64,000 bases of DNA from Sepiola atlantica (GCA_963556195.1 OY744532.1:81748734-81812733), one strand, 5' to 3'; shown: positions 48,560-60,901, counted from the stretch's first letter. The notes: generated from the sequence alone by a model not told the origin. A program made the numbers and translations.

Positions 48560-49900
48560 AAAGTTATGCTATATGAACAAAAACACCCTCCCCCTGACTA
48601 GAGAACATAGGTTAGAATCAGATGACCCGGACTACATGTGCTTTAGATTGACTTTACATCACAGCGTAAGTTACTTATATTTCTTATACCGTTCCTTGTC
48701 GACCCAGGGCTGTACTCTGCTAAACCCTGTCTCTGAAAGCATAGATAGACCACTCTTAATTGACTCGAATGCCCAGATACATGTATTTGGGGATTTTAAT
48801 ACCCACCAACGCGACTGGTTGGGAGTCTCCAGCCTGACTGACGCAGCCGGCAACTCTACGTATAATTTCTCCTTAGTTCACTCCCTTTCTCAGACTGCCG
48901 ATTTTCCGACCCGCATCGCTGATCGAGTAGACCAACAAGCCTCACTTCTAGACCTTTTCTTGATCTCAATGCCCGAGGCTTGTGTGACGAAAGCTCATAT
49001 CCCACTCGGGAACGCTGATGACATTGTGCTAATGATACACATCACTCGAAAAAGTTTACATAGAGTCTGAGATTGGTTAATTTGCTGACGACACCAAACT
49101 TTACTCTCGCCATGTCGTCAAAACAGACGCGATCATATCCGAGGTAATGGCTGAATCCTTACAAAATTACCTCCGGGTTGTAGTCGATTGGCGTCATAAA
49201 TGGTTGGTAACATTTAATGCCACAAAGACAAAGCTCCTTTTTTTAATTACTACAAGAAACCTCTCCAACCACCGATCGTCATGGCATATAACACCCTACC
49301 TGAGAGTTCCTCATTCAAATTCCTCGGTCTAACCTTCACAGGTAACATGAATTGGAACAAATACATTGAAGGCATTACCATGGCTGCCGCAAAGAAGGTT
49401 TGTTCCCTCTACCGTGTTAGTAAACTCCTCACACCTAATATTATCCTCTATCTCTACAAAACCACCATCCGCCCATACATGGAGTATTGTTGCCACATCT
49501 GGGCTGGTGCATCATCTACTACTCTCTCCCTCCTTGACAAGGTCCAAAAATTAGTCGCCAACCTACTCCTGCACCTGTCCCATCGCCGCAATGTAGCATC
49601 CTTGTGCTTGTTTTACAAATAATTCAATGGATTATGCTGTGATTAATTGGCTGCTTTGATGGCCCCTCGACGTAAATCCACTAGACCAACTCGACAATCA
49701 ACTAAATCCCATCCATTCACTGTAGAGGTCCCAAGACGCCGGAGAGCCTTCTACTCAAGTAGCTTCTTAGTTCGTGCTGCTGGCCTCTGGAACTCCCTCC
49801 TTGCCCACGTTTCCCCGACAGTACTGACATGCAGAAATTTAAAACTAATGTAAACAGACATCTCGCTGCGCAGATCCCAATGTAGGTTGACCGCCCAACA
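48560..49900 (+). pseudogene. Internally deleted LINE: endonuclease joined to RT C-terminus
   Basis: Plus strand. 48575-49066 (part of a 199-codon frame): TREHRLESDDPDYMCFRLTL, then IHVFGDFNTHQRDWLG (the GDFN motif of APE-type endonucleases), then SLLDLFLIS; the final S-D-H motif appears as NADD, losing the catalytic His. At about 49080 the sequence jumps to FADDTKLYSRH (RT motif C), then WLVTFNATKTKL, SSSFKFLGLTFTGNMNWNKYIEG, TTIRPYMEYCCHIWAGASS, SHRRNVASLCLFYK, RRKSTRPTRQS, RAAGLWNSLL and a 3' end at about 49880. The RT fingers and motifs A-B are absent. Frameshifts near 49080, 49270, 49620 and 49800. Confidence 0.88.
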
Positions 49901-49964
49901 TGGAGTAAATATTCACTGTAAACTATTGAAAAATGAGTGGCACACGTTTCTTGTATGTCTACAT

Positions 49965-49976
49965 ACACACACACAT

Positions 49977-50019
<43 letters not shown>

Positions 50020-50060
50020 CATATATATATGTATGTATGTGTGTATGTGTGAATGTCGAT
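49965..50060. repeat. CA/TA/GT compound microsatellite
   Basis: CA run, pure TA 49985-50011, then TATG and GTGT. From 50110 to 51700 nothing recognised apart from T-rich runs. Confidence 0.85.
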
Positions 50061-50109
50061 GTACTGATGTGTATGAATCCGTCAATAAAAGTATAAAGTT
50101 AATGTTGAA

Positions 50110-51705
50110 GTTTGTTTGTTTGTTTATTTTATTATTTATTTGATATTGTTCACAGCTCCGATGGTTGTACAGATATAAACACATGACAGTATATATTCTG
50201 ATGGTATATTATCAGCGGTGTTTTGATAAATATTTTTTTATTTCGGTCTTCATTGGACTGACACATTTATGGAAAGGAATACAAACGGTTGCTAGTTCAT
50301 TTTATCTTTTTCGTAACATAAAAATGATATAAATAAAAACATACGTAGAACATTTTTCATAAAATGTCCTGGGATTAGAGTAGATGTATACAGGGGCAAC
50401 ATTTGATATCCGGGATACGTCATATGTAATAATAGTCGTTTAACACCTATAAATCTATCGTCTCTCATGTATCGGTATATCTTTAAATCTCATAATCCAA
50501 AGTGTATATAGTTTCATAGGCTGAACACAAGATGATAGACGGTTGTTGTTAAATGCACTGGAAACACCGGTTATTCACGTTAACATCCATATACATGTTT
50601 ATATAATGTCATGAAGATTTTATACATATTTGCACATGTACATACTTATATGTAAATACATGTATTGATTAAAATAGTAATTGCGTAAAGCGTTGACTGT
50701 AAATTTACGAATGGTCATTACAAACCTGTTAATATATTTTTTACATTTAATTTTATTTAAAAGAATCAGACATCAACGATTTATAGAACTATGCTTCTTA
50801 ATTCATTTTTTGAAAATCTATTCTGTTTATTAATTAAAATATGTCCATTAATTGGGTATTGCCTCTATAATATCTAATTAATTTCAATAAGGAAATAAAA
50901 TCCCTAGAAAAAAAATCGAAGAAACATTTGTTGAAGAAATAAGAAAAAGTAAAATGAAAGAAATTAGCAGAAAAAATATATTCACGTGATGAAATTGATA
51001 TCATACATTTTATATGCATTGTTATTTTATTAGATTATGAAGATTCCATGAATAGATTGTATCATTGCCTTTAGGTCCGCATATAAGGAAATACTTAAAA
51101 CCTTGTCTAAAATGAATTGTTCATTTTCGTAAAATAGTTCTGATAAAATCCCTCAAATAGACATTACATTCTTTTATCGTTTTTTTTTTTCTAATTGATA
51201 TTTCATAAGCTTGAGGCCATGAGGAAAATTACGTAATACTATCAGATAATCAATGTTAAACAATGGTAAAAAATAGAAGCGATGTTATCATATGTGTGTT
51301 ATCGTTATCTTAGATTGGGCATTCCCGATATTATTACGTGCAGATTAATTCCCCTTTTTCGTTACTTTCATCGTATTATTAAAATAGTTTTCTATCATAA
51401 AACTATAGCGTGATACACCTTAATGATGACAAAATAATTAATTATTGATTAGCGCTAAAGAAGGCTCTGTTGTCTTACATATTTGTGTTTGCATGTTCGT
51501 TACAGATTGTGTCAGGTTGACATATAAGTTAAGAAGATTAAACATCTAATGCATATTCTCTTTCACACTATTTTTGAAATTCGTACATATACATGATTCA
51601 TTTATATTCACCCCCAGTACTAAATGATAGTGAGTATGTCTGATTTAAGTTATTTATAACTATGACTTATGTCTTGAGAGCATTACATTTTATGATATAT
51701 CGTTA
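50110..51705. other. Unrecognised AT-rich DNA
   Basis: No gene or known repeat seen in 1.6 kb. Confidence 0.45.
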
Positions 51706-51713
51706 ATTGTATC

Positions 51714-51715
<2 letters not shown>

Positions 51716-51780
<65 letters not shown>
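51716..51780. repeat. (TA)n array
   Basis: Pure TA run, 30 bp left of the three-hammerhead block. Confidence 0.9.
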
Positions 51781-51784
<4 letters not shown>

Positions 51785-51810
51785 TATAAATACATATTAA
51801 ATTGTCATTA

Positions 51811-51856
51811 CCTACAGACGCTAACGTTTAACGCCCCCCGCTCTCGCCAGCGCAGG
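51811..51856 (-). ncRNA. Hammerhead copy 1, core mutated
   Basis: Stem I CCTGCG/TGTAGG and palindromic-type stem III are kept. The core reads CTGGCGA in place of CTGANGA (A6 to G) and TAAA in place of GAAA. Predicted inactive. Confidence 0.65.
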
Positions 51857-51877
51857 AAAGTAACAACCCCACATATT

Positions 51878-51921
51878 TACAGACGCTAGCGTTTCAAGCT
51901 TATTGCTCTCATCAGTGCAGG
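51878..51921 (-). ncRNA. Hammerhead copy 2, core intact
   Basis: CTGATGA (51909-51915), stem II GAGC/GCTT around AATAA, GAAA (51892-51895), stem III ACG-CTAG-CGT (51883-51892), C at the cleavage position (51882), giving the preferred GUC triplet. Stem I GCA with TGT extends to four pairs (CCTGCA with TGTAAA), the outer two mismatched. Best candidate for activity in this block. Confidence 0.75.
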
Positions 51922-52225
51922 AAGGTAACAATTTCAGATGGTTTGGAGGCGCGAAATCGGTTCACAGAGTTAGCTTAGAATCTGCAAACAGTCGCCATAT
52001 CCACTCGACGAACGGAAACTGTCACGTTAATAAGGGAAATTTAGGTCTATATGTACTTAGAAGCGGGCACCGGTAGAAGACTATTCGAGAGTGTTCGACG
52101 AACGTATTCGGACCTTTGCATTAGAGCTGTTTGACAGTCTATTGTTAACATCCCCGAAAGGGCTCAACTTTAATTTCTTAAAGGGGCTTAGTATAATATT
52201 TATACATAAATATTACATTATGAAT

Positions 52226-52273
52226 ACCTACAGACGCTAGCGTTTCAAACCGACCACTCTCACCAGCGCAGGT
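52226..52273 (-). ncRNA. Hammerhead copy 3, one core change
   Basis: Long stem I ACCTGCG with TGTAGGT (seven pairs with wobbles), stem III ACG-CTAG-CGT, GUC cleavage triplet, GAAA intact. The core reads CTGGTGA (A6 to G) and stem II is weak. Predicted inactive or very slow. Confidence 0.65.
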
Positions 52274-52313
52274 AAATGTGTATCTATATATACAAATAGA
52301 GGTATAGCGGATG

Positions 52314-52319
<6 letters not shown>

Positions 52320-52381
<62 letters not shown>
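52320..52381. repeat. (TA)n array
   Basis: Pure TA run right of the hammerhead block. Confidence 0.9.
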
Positions 52382-52385
<4 letters not shown>

Positions 52386-52784
52386 AGAAAAAAGAACTAG
52401 ATCTATGGATGAATATGGATGAGTATATATACACAAAGAGAGAAGATCTGGAGATATAGAGAAATATATACTGATATATACGTCTAGAAAGTTATATAGA
52501 TGTAATATATGTGTTTTTTTAATATTCTTTAAAATAAATTCAATTATTTATACAGAAAAACAATCTTTATATAAATGCTAGTTGGTAATAATGTCCCTAA
52601 GGCAATATGATCGGGAGAGACACATGATATTTGTAAAATATAATTATCACGGACAAGTGTTTCGTCACTGAACATAGTGAGATAACAGACTAACTATTTA
52701 TGACTAAGCAAACCCCAGCTAGTGCTGGGATATAACGCATTGTTATAGGTATTTTATTTGCGATATATTTGAAGAAAAATACAC

Positions 52785-52802
52785 ACACACACATAGACAC
52801 AT

Positions 52803-52850
<48 letters not shown>
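52785..52850. repeat. (CA)n(TA)n array
   Basis: CA repeats then pure TA to 52848. From 52850 to 53440 nothing firm; a hammerhead-like scrap near 53000 is discussed under rejected items. Confidence 0.85.
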
Positions 52851-53440
52851 CATGTATCTACATAACATTTTATAAGGAGATATAATATTTTAGGTATCAA
52901 TTTTCAATATTTTTTTCAACACTGCTTGATACGTAATTAGAGCTAGGTAGTAAGCTATGAAAATATATTCATGGCAATTAAGCTGCACAGAGGCTCCCAC
53001 GTTTCTTCCCCGGTGGGATTCGTCAGGCTATTGGAAAGTTTGTTTATATGTCCGGTGATTGTAGTGAATGCGCTGCCAGGCTTGAAATGAATAATACAAG
53101 TGTTACTACAGTTTTCAAAGCGTCGTTAGGAGATAAACCCGTTAACAGACGCGTGAATTGATATCAATGAATGAACATTTATTTAAACATTTTTTTTTAG
53201 ATTTTATGAATTCAGATTTTCGGTTGAACAAACCATACTCATAGTAACCATACTTTTTTTTTCTTTTTCATGATGAAAATCTGACGGCGTTGTTGAAGAT
53301 TTACGATCTGTTCCGATGTTATTGGAGAATTTGTTTATATGTCCCACTGGTTAAGTTGCTGACGACGCGGACTGAGAACCAGAAACACTTTCATCATAAC
53401 CCACACCGTACCTGATGTCTAACCTCCAGGAGAGGAAGGA

Positions 53441-53443
<3 letters not shown>

Positions 53444-53475
<32 letters not shown>

Positions 53476-53531
53476 TAGAGAGAGAGAGAGATTGAGAGAT
53501 TGAGAGAAGGAGAAATATATATATATATATA
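53444..53531. repeat. (TA)n(GA)n(TA)n array
   Basis: TA, then gagagaga and attgagagatt units, then TA again, immediately before the 53.53-kb repeat. Confidence 0.85.
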
Positions 53532-53674
53532 CGAAACAGTTTTTCATGGTAAACAACTGATGATCCCTTAAAATAGTGTTAGAAAAAAACTAATATAATA
53601 ACTGTAAAAAATAAATTGACTTACATGAGTGATTTTCCACTGGAAGACTAGAGACTATAAGTTTTTTTTATATA

Positions 53675-53720
<46 letters not shown>

Positions 53721-53756
53721 TTTATATAGTTTTAATGGTTGAGAAACTTCCGAGAC

Positions 53757-53758
<2 letters not shown>
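53532..53758. repeat. Dispersed repeat, copy 2 (pair with 246-430)
   Basis: Same order as 246-430 with a TA-array insertion at about 53670-53725. Followed directly by a TA array, as is copy 1. Confidence 0.75.

Positions 53759-53837
<79 letters not shown>
53759..53837. repeat. (TA)n array
   Basis: Pure TA with one taaata. From 53840 to 54320 nothing recognised. Confidence 0.9.
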
Positions 53838-53840
<3 letters not shown>

Positions 53841-54329
53841 GACTGATATAGACAAAAACTAATCTATAGCCATGAAAATAAAGATATACGACAAGATAAA
53901 GGCTTATAGAAAGGGAGCATTTAGTTTGAACATCATATATCATCATAAATTTTGGACTGTTAATCAACTGTCAATTTTTTCCTCTCGTTCCCCTTATTCA
54001 TGTAATTCAAAACAAAAACGCAAAACCAAACAAGGAAATGGTAACAGATATGTGGAAATCAAATTATATATTTATACAATGACTAAAGATTAAAACAGTC
54101 GTAAATATACAATTGTTGTACAACCCACCATTAAATGCATCTTATTCACTTTATTATTTTTTTTTGTACAGTAGAACACTATTTCGAGCTTTAACATGAA
54201 TATCAACAATTATTTTTATAAGTAAACTATGCGAATCACAGAAAATATCCAATCCATCAATGGCAAGGATAACTCTAAATGACGATTAAAAATGTGTACT
54301 AATTCGATTATTATGATTACTGTTTTTAT

Positions 54330-54720
54330 CGTGGGTGTAATTTTAACAACGATCTATCCGATAAGACGTCCGACCCTTTTTCAGGCGCGTCTATTCTGAC
54401 TCAAGATTCTGTATGTTGAACTAAAGAAGGTGCACGGAATTTCGAAGGGAAATATTTATTTAGCGTACTATGGCGCAAAGGATATACGTACTTATGTTAA
54501 TTCCTTTAAAGTATTGCGGTTGTAGGTGCGTGCAATAATTAGAATACAATTATGAATTACTGAAGATGTGAACCCGGTCATGACTGACGTGCCGAGTGTA
54601 AGCAAACTTCGTGTATTAAATAACGGTGACATTCGTGATTTTGTTAATTTTCCTGAGTTAGATTTATAGATTCCCAAGTTCGACGAGACGCATCTCAAAA
54701 TGACGTCACTTCCGAAAGGA
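54330..54720. mobile_element. Dispersed repeat, family B, decayed
   Basis: 54340-54425 carries the inverse of gcgcctgaaaaagggtcgga and cggat-gatcgttgttaaaa, the degraded gaagaaggtcgg ... cgaaacgttgtta region. 54567-54720 has cccggtcatgac and gttcgacgagacgcat blocks in plus orientation. The two halves point in opposite directions, so this may be two nested or inverted copies. Confidence 0.4.
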
Positions 54721-54729
54721 TGAATTTGC

Positions 54730-56300
54730 AATTTTAACAGTACTTGTCATTAAAAGTATGGTTTAGAAAACACGCTGGTTTCTTAATGAAATGTGTTTAA
54801 TTAATTGTATGAATAATTCTTATTGATATCACCTCATCGGAAAATATTGTAAATACATATGTAAATTTGATAATAGCAGTTATAAGTGTATATTTGAAAA
54901 TATGTATTTAATTGAAGTTTAAAAAGAATTAATTATGTAAATGGCAAAACCCGTCTAGTGTCTGGGCGATTTTTTATAACAGTATATAATGAAGTTGAAA
55001 CAGTATTAGTATAAGTAAGATTCTTGACACGTTTTCTGTTCTAATCGCAGTCTCGTCTTTAAATTTATTTCTACGTTATTTATATGTTTACGTAGGTGTG
55101 TGTAGTACTATATATAGAATCTGGCAGACTAAGTAAATAGTAATATTGCTCTGATAGAGTTTCGGCTTCAGACAGACGGAGATACAGGCGGATGCAGACT
55201 CTCCGTTATTAATAGATGATAGTGTTATGTATTAGACATTTACTTAAGCACCGGCAAATCTAAAAAAAGCAGCAAATTGTATCGCTTATTTGTCTCTTAT
55301 ACTTCTATGGACATTGAAGCGGTACTTATGTTAGCATAAACAAGTGTTCCTTCTCAACGGCAATGAAAACGGGTGGAGTATCTTGAAACTGTGGGTAAAC
55401 AATCAACATATAATACACACTGACAATGGATATTTTAATAACATAGTTATATATACAGGGGCGTAGTAAGAAACGTTTTATTATTGAGTGATCGTGAATT
55501 ATTACTAAAATATGATTTTTAGAATAATTGAACATAGTAAAAAAGTGTATAGTAGGGTTTTATTGAAAAGTCAATTGAATCGCCAGTTATTTTCCTAATC
55601 CAATTATCCGAATGTTTTTCGATGCGTAGCAATATATTAAATGTGTAAAATACTTTATAATTTGTAATTACATAGTTTGCATCTAAGGTGATTAATTCAA
55701 TTTCTTAACTCTTCTTGAAATATATCATGCCTTTTATGTTAATAACGATGAAGAGTGAGTTATGTTCATCTTGATATAGTTCCAATGTGTAAAGGAGCAT
55801 TTTATCAAAATGAAGAATCTATATATACGTTTATATGAAATTCTAAGAAAATTATTAGTATATTAAATAACACATGCTATATTTAATGTTTATCAAACTA
55901 TTCATTGAAATCAGCCGGATTCATTCTCTTACGAAATCGATGTTTGTGTTTGGTAACAAGTCAATTACGGAAATCATGAGTCTATATTTTTACAATTAAA
56001 ATTGAATTACTATCGATCTTATCAAGAAAATATTAACTCCGGTTATTTAATTTATTTAGTAACATGCATTCTCATAGTTTTACATACATAGAGATATGAC
56101 TATCAACTGACATCGCTATATTTGTAAAAATGGATATTGCAATGTGAGTACAGAATCATTATTCTGCCTGATTTCTAGAACTTTCGTTACATTTACTGTT
56201 TCAATAATTTTTCAGGTGCTTTGTTAATTTGAGAGTGATAGCGATGGATAAAAATAATTCTATAAATATAGATAACGATAGAGAGAGAGATATATGATAA
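54730..56300. other. Unrecognised AT-rich DNA
   Basis: No gene or repeat recognised. Confidence 0.45.
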
Positions 56301-56309
56301 AGAACACTT

Positions 56310-56385
56310 TGTACTCAATTCCGACAGCGAGTTCGAATCGCCGGTTCATAACGCCGCAGATGCGCATTATAACAATGCCCATCAC
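56310..56385 (+). mobile_element. Possible tRNA-derived SINE fragment
   Basis: A B-box-like cgagttcgaatcgcc at about 56328-56342 without a clear A-box upstream. Could be chance. Confidence 0.3.
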
Positions 56386-56399
56386 ATTTTAACATTAGT

Positions 56400-57110
56400 A
56401 TATATGGTTTAAGAATATTTTAAAATACTAGAATGGCATCAAGCAAGTTCCAATAACTTCAAATTTGCTTTTCTTTAATTTATTAAATAATACAAATTAT
56501 CTATAATGACCTTGAACGAAACAGTGTTCTTACTTGTGCATCTGCTTAGCCTCGTACATTTTAAGCGTCTATTCCGTTTCCATAAATTAACACATTCATG
56601 CATTATTCAACGTAACAATGAGGCAATGCTCATTAACACTAATAAATAAACGAATCACATGAACACTACTTATTTTGTGTATTTCAGTGCAATAAAAAGT
56701 ATTTTGTTTCAATTAATCGAACCGATTCAGAGAAAGATGTTTTGGGTATGTGCTTAGGCCCCAGAACGACACTTGTATAAGGTTTAAAAGAATCCAGGAA
56801 GGGAAAGCTGATAATGAGATGGGAGGAAAACCTGATCAACGTCTCTATAGCATCCCTTCCCCGCACCCGCAACCCGGAAGAAGTCTGTGATCGTCAAAGT
56901 GTGGAAAGAATACCATGTTTGCGAATTCCGCCGTAGTTCGGGATAAACGCATGAGGAAGAAAAGACTTTGTTTAAAAAATGTAATTCAGCAGTCAACGCT
57001 GCGCTGTCAACATTTCCCAACCGCCTTTACAAAATACATACAAATCCAATTATTAAAGCAAACGCTTCTCTGTAGCCTTAACCATCCTATTAGATAATAA
57101 CGAAAAAGTA
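56400..57110. other. No recognisable feature
   Basis: Slightly less AT-rich at 56740-57050, with overlapping frames on both strands up to 78 codons, none with a recognised domain. Confidence 0.4.
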
Positions 57111-57118
57111 TGCTGTAA

Positions 57119-57119
57119 A

Positions 57120-57155
<36 letters not shown>

Positions 57156-57162
57156 ATGTATG

Positions 57163-57257
<95 letters not shown>

Positions 57258-57270
57258 ATGGATTGATGGA

Positions 57271-57318
<48 letters not shown>

Positions 57319-57765
57319 TATATGTATATATATGCATGTATGTATATATGTATGTATGGATGTATGTATATATATATATATGTGTGCATGTTTATATATG
57401 TATTTATAGATATGCGTGTATGTATGTATATATATATATGTATATATATATGAATATGTGTGTGTATATATATATAGATATACATGTATATGCTTATGTA
57501 TATATGTATGTATATTTACATATGTATATACATATGTATATATATATGTATATATATACATACATGTATATGTATATACACACATATATTAGCAGATATA
57601 TATATATATATATATGTATATAAGTACATACACATACATATGTGTATATATATATTCGTATATATATGTATATATATGTATATGTATATATATATGTATC
57701 CATATACCTATGTATGTATGTATATATTTATATATATTTATATATATATATTTATTTATTTATTT
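57119..57765. repeat. 650-bp TA / ATGT-rich microsatellite block
   Basis: Longest low-complexity block in the window: pure TA, then tatg, gatg, atac and ttta variants. All large open frames here (up to 131 codons, both strands) are repeat artefacts. Confidence 0.95.
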
Positions 57766-58059
57766 TTATTATTGATTCTACCCTTTTTTGTTAGCTAGTA
57801 TGGAATGTAGTTTGGAAAGATAAAGTGTTTAATTTTCATTTTTTTCATTCATATCTGTTGATTGCATCTTTAGCGACTGTGGATGAACTACAGTATAGAT
57901 GGAGTAAACAAGCAATTGAATGTTTTTATTCAGTATTAGTAGTATTATTTATAGTCATACTAGCAGTAGTTATTGTTGTATATGTGGCACACAGAGGATG
58001 AATTTTATTTCGTTTTGAAATCAAAGCATTGCATAGGTTATTATCATTATAATATGTGT

Positions 58060-58160
58060 AGCAATCGTGGCTTTTCATCTAACATTAGAGAAACGGTCAT
58101 TGGTTCAAGTCGACACTCTATTTCTGCCGGCAATGCCATACTATCCATCTAGATCAACGC
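58060..58160 (+). mobile_element. Possible tRNA-derived SINE
   Basis: gtggcttttcatctaac (A-box-like, near 58067) followed by cattggttcaagtcg (B-box-like, near 58099). The spacing is slightly short. The tail is not recognised. 57770-58060 and 58165-58640 show nothing. Confidence 0.4.
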
Positions 58161-58652
58161 AAGCACATTAATAATGGCGCATAAGTAGTTCCGCCAATAA
58201 TGATAACAATGGCACATAAACTGTGAAGAGCACTGGTGATTTTTTATGGGTTTCTTTTCAGAGTTGGATCCCTATAATGTTCTATCGGTTCAAATGTTCC
58301 TTTGATGTTCCTTGAATGATACTTCGAATATCCAATTGGATGTGTCTCCTGGCAAATAAGTTGGATTGATCTTTGCTCGCATGCAGTTCATTGAGAGACG
58401 TCAATATTCTCCATCTACAGTGGTCGGTCGTCTCCATAAAATTCAAGTGACGCCATGCAGATGAATATAAGTTAAAGATATTCATTCGAGTATTCGTCAC
58501 TCTCCTATATTCTCACTCTTTTTCTACATCTGTATATATAGCAATACATTTTTATATATTTATCTTACCTCAGTATTTCCATGTATATTTCATTATTTAT
58601 TAATTCCATGTTACAATCTACATATATATCTATATATAAATAATGTGTACAT

Positions 58653-58654
<2 letters not shown>

Positions 58655-58702
<48 letters not shown>

Positions 58703-58805
58703 TATGCGACTATCATCGAAAATAGTGAAATACATTGATATAAATTATGTATTGCAACTCAAGCATGTTTAAAGGTTAAAACTGCAGAATAATTATATAT
58801 ATATT

Positions 58806-58867
<62 letters not shown>

Positions 58868-58888
58868 CATATATATATATATATATAT
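58655..58888. repeat. (TA)n arrays
   Basis: Pure TA at 58655-58699, then TA with ttta and atacat variants at 58796-58888, ending directly against the solo PLE hammerhead repeat. Confidence 0.9.
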
Positions 58889-59060
58889 TTGCTTTTTTCG
58901 AAAGCCAACTGATCCATCTGTATTTCTCCTCTGAGGATAAGATTTCGATCTTTGAAAAGCCTTGGCTTAAGGAAAGAATAATAAACACTAGTTTATTACT
59001 GAATACACCTTGCATTGAACAATTGAAATTTGAAATAAATTTGGACAATCGTCGCATATT
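58889..59060 (+). mobile_element. Solo PLE terminal-repeat fragment
   Basis: Aligns with the inverse of 42540-42670: cctctga-gataagat-tt, ctttgaaaagcctt-ggctta, aagaataat, gcattgaacaattgaa and the approach to the PLE 5' region. No other part of the PLE is present, so this is a short relic, in the opposite orientation to the 42.6-kb element. Confidence 0.75.
58925..58975 (+). ncRNA. Hammerhead ribozyme, type I (PLE type)
   Basis: CTGAGGA (58931-58937), stem II AAGAT-TTCG-ATCTT (58939-58952, a UUCG tetraloop), GAAA (58954-58957), stem III AAGCC/GGCTT (58957-58968), A at the cleavage position (58969). Stem I TCCT with AGGA, extended by T-A after one mismatch. One unpaired T flanks stem II on each side. 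Same fold as the 42.6-kb copy with compensating changes in stem III and loop II, which supports the structure. Confidence 0.8.
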
Positions 59061-59076
59061 TATCACTCTTTTTTCT

Positions 59077-59081
<5 letters not shown>

Positions 59082-59119
<38 letters not shown>

Positions 59120-59163
59120 GTACTAATAGCTTAATATTTAATATTTATTAAAAAATATATATT

Positions 59164-59216
<53 letters not shown>
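59082..59216. repeat. (ATCT)n and (TA)n arrays
   Basis: ATCT tetranucleotides at 59082-59119; pure TA at 59172-59214. Confidence 0.9.
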
Positions 59217-59217
<1 letters not shown>

Positions 59218-59689
59218 AATCAAACATCTACAAATAGATTTCGAATTATTGGCAAATAGACTATTTACACAGTTCCTTGATGATTCTCTCAATTTATTTT
59301 AATATATTTTGATCAGACATTAAACAACATCACCAAATTTAATAGTATTTAATAAATTTACTAATGTATATAGCGCAATTATGGATCATGGTTGGTATGT
59401 AACACTTTAGATGACCTATATCAAACAGAACAGAAACAATAATAACAGATATAAATAAAAATTATCATTTAGTTCAACCCGCTATATGATCATTTGATTA
59501 CCGCCAAAAGAAAGTAATGCACACATCTCATTAACGAACAATTTCCAACAATAATTAATAAAAGTGAAGGAACACATACAAAAATTATCATTGAGTCGGA
59601 TAAGAAGATATTAAATGAAAACACGACCAATTATAAATGGAAGAAATTATGAATCTTATACACGACTTAATCTTTTTAACATAGTTCAC

Positions 59690-60015
59690 TCTAAACAGGC
59701 AGGCCGCCACTGTAGACGTGAGGGGCTACTGAGAAAAAGGAAGAAGGTGTGTGAGGGTCGACCTAAATTGGGAACTTCTCAGCGAGATGTGTGTTTACAT
59801 TAGTTTTAAATTTCTGCATGTCAGTATCGTCGGGGAAACAGGGGAAAGGGAGGGAGTTCCAGAGGCCAGCAGCACGAGGAAATAAGCTATTGGAGTTGAA
59901 AGCTCTCCGGCATCTGGGGCCCTCAACAGTGAATGGATGGGTTTTAGCTGATTGTCGGGTTGGTCTACTGAATTTCCGTCGAGGGGGACCCGGTAAAAGT
60001 AGTCCATAAGGAAGT
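59690..60015 (-). pseudogene. 5'-truncated LINE copy (RT C-terminus)
   Basis: Minus strand from about 60010: PPRRKFSRPTRQSAKTHPFT, GPRCRRAFNSNSLFPRAAGL, WNSLPFPCFPDDTDMQKFKT, NVNTHLAEKFPI and a stop near 59763. The 3' UTR ends near 59690 (inverse of acagtggcggcctgcctg). Uninterrupted over this short stretch, among the least decayed copies. 59220-59690 is unrecognised. Confidence 0.88.
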
Positions 60016-60019
60016 ATGT

Positions 60020-60850
60020 AAATCACTGAACTTTGAACACTAGGATACACATCACACATTCAACAGAAAAATATAAAAAATCCTTTCGTTCATGGAGGTA
60101 CAAACCAAATTCATGCAAAGAAAGCAACTAGAACTTTTAATAGTCAATAACAAGGAAAACAAATAAACAAATAAAAAGTTGTGCTTCCCAAGCAGGCAGA
60201 AAGTGAGCATCTAAGTGCCCGGAAAAAAAGAAAATATAAAGTACTTACAAAATAACTAGAATATATATGGAAACACATCACAATAATATCAATAATTATA
60301 CAGGCACTTGAACAGGTCAGAAATCATACTGTTTGTGACTCTGCTAACCAATCAACATTCATGCATAAAAATAAACATTGAGTGCATTGTAAGCTCAAAT
60401 ATCAGAACTGTAAAATGCAAAAAGCTTCTGTATAGAAAACAGCAACGGTTTGTTCTGTTTCATCTTCGTATCATTCTACCTTAAAATAAGTCAACTTCAA
60501 GAAAGAATTGGACGAAAACTATTATAATAAAACATACGTGCCGAAATATCATCGATGATTGGGACCGTGTGTGCGCTATTCTACATGATCTTAGTTAGTT
60601 TTTAAAAATCTATGAAAAAGCGTTTATTTTTTATGTTTTTTTCCACCAAATCTATTCGGAAATGCCATGGAATTCTACATATTTATATTTTATTGTCTTC
60701 TAAGATCTCCTATATAGAATTGTGGACTATATGTCTGTTTTAGAACTCTGCATTGTTTCTTTATATTAATTTGGCCTATTTATCTATCATCATCTTTACA
60801 TTAAAGTGGGGGGGGGTCAAGTCAAAAAGTTGGGGGGTATTGAGCTGCCG
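60020..60850. other. No recognisable feature
   Basis: AT-rich sequence with a G8 run near 60808. Nothing supportable. Confidence 0.45.
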
Positions 60851-60854
60851 TCCA

Positions 60855-60901
<47 letters not shown>

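Larger units (their letters stand above)
51811..52273 (-). mobile_element. Retrozyme-like block with three hammerhead copies
   Basis: Three HHR copies in the same orientation at 51811-51856, 51878-51921 and 52226-52273. The distance between copies 2 and 3 is 348 bp. The intervening unit has no ORF and shares its end (ctttaattt-cttaaaggggctt, near 52169-52192) with the solo copy at 7.3 kb. TA arrays lie on both sides (51716-51780 and 52320-52381). Small non-coding units with repeated type I HHRs are the hallmark of retrozymes, whose transcripts are excised as monomers and circularised. A PLE terminal-repeat relic is the alternative. Confidence 0.65.

Noticed and set aside
52990..53035. CTGACGA ... 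GAAA on the minus strand with a TCCC/GGGA stem
   Set aside because: Stem II is plausible, but no stem III with a U-H site and no convincing stem I could be found.
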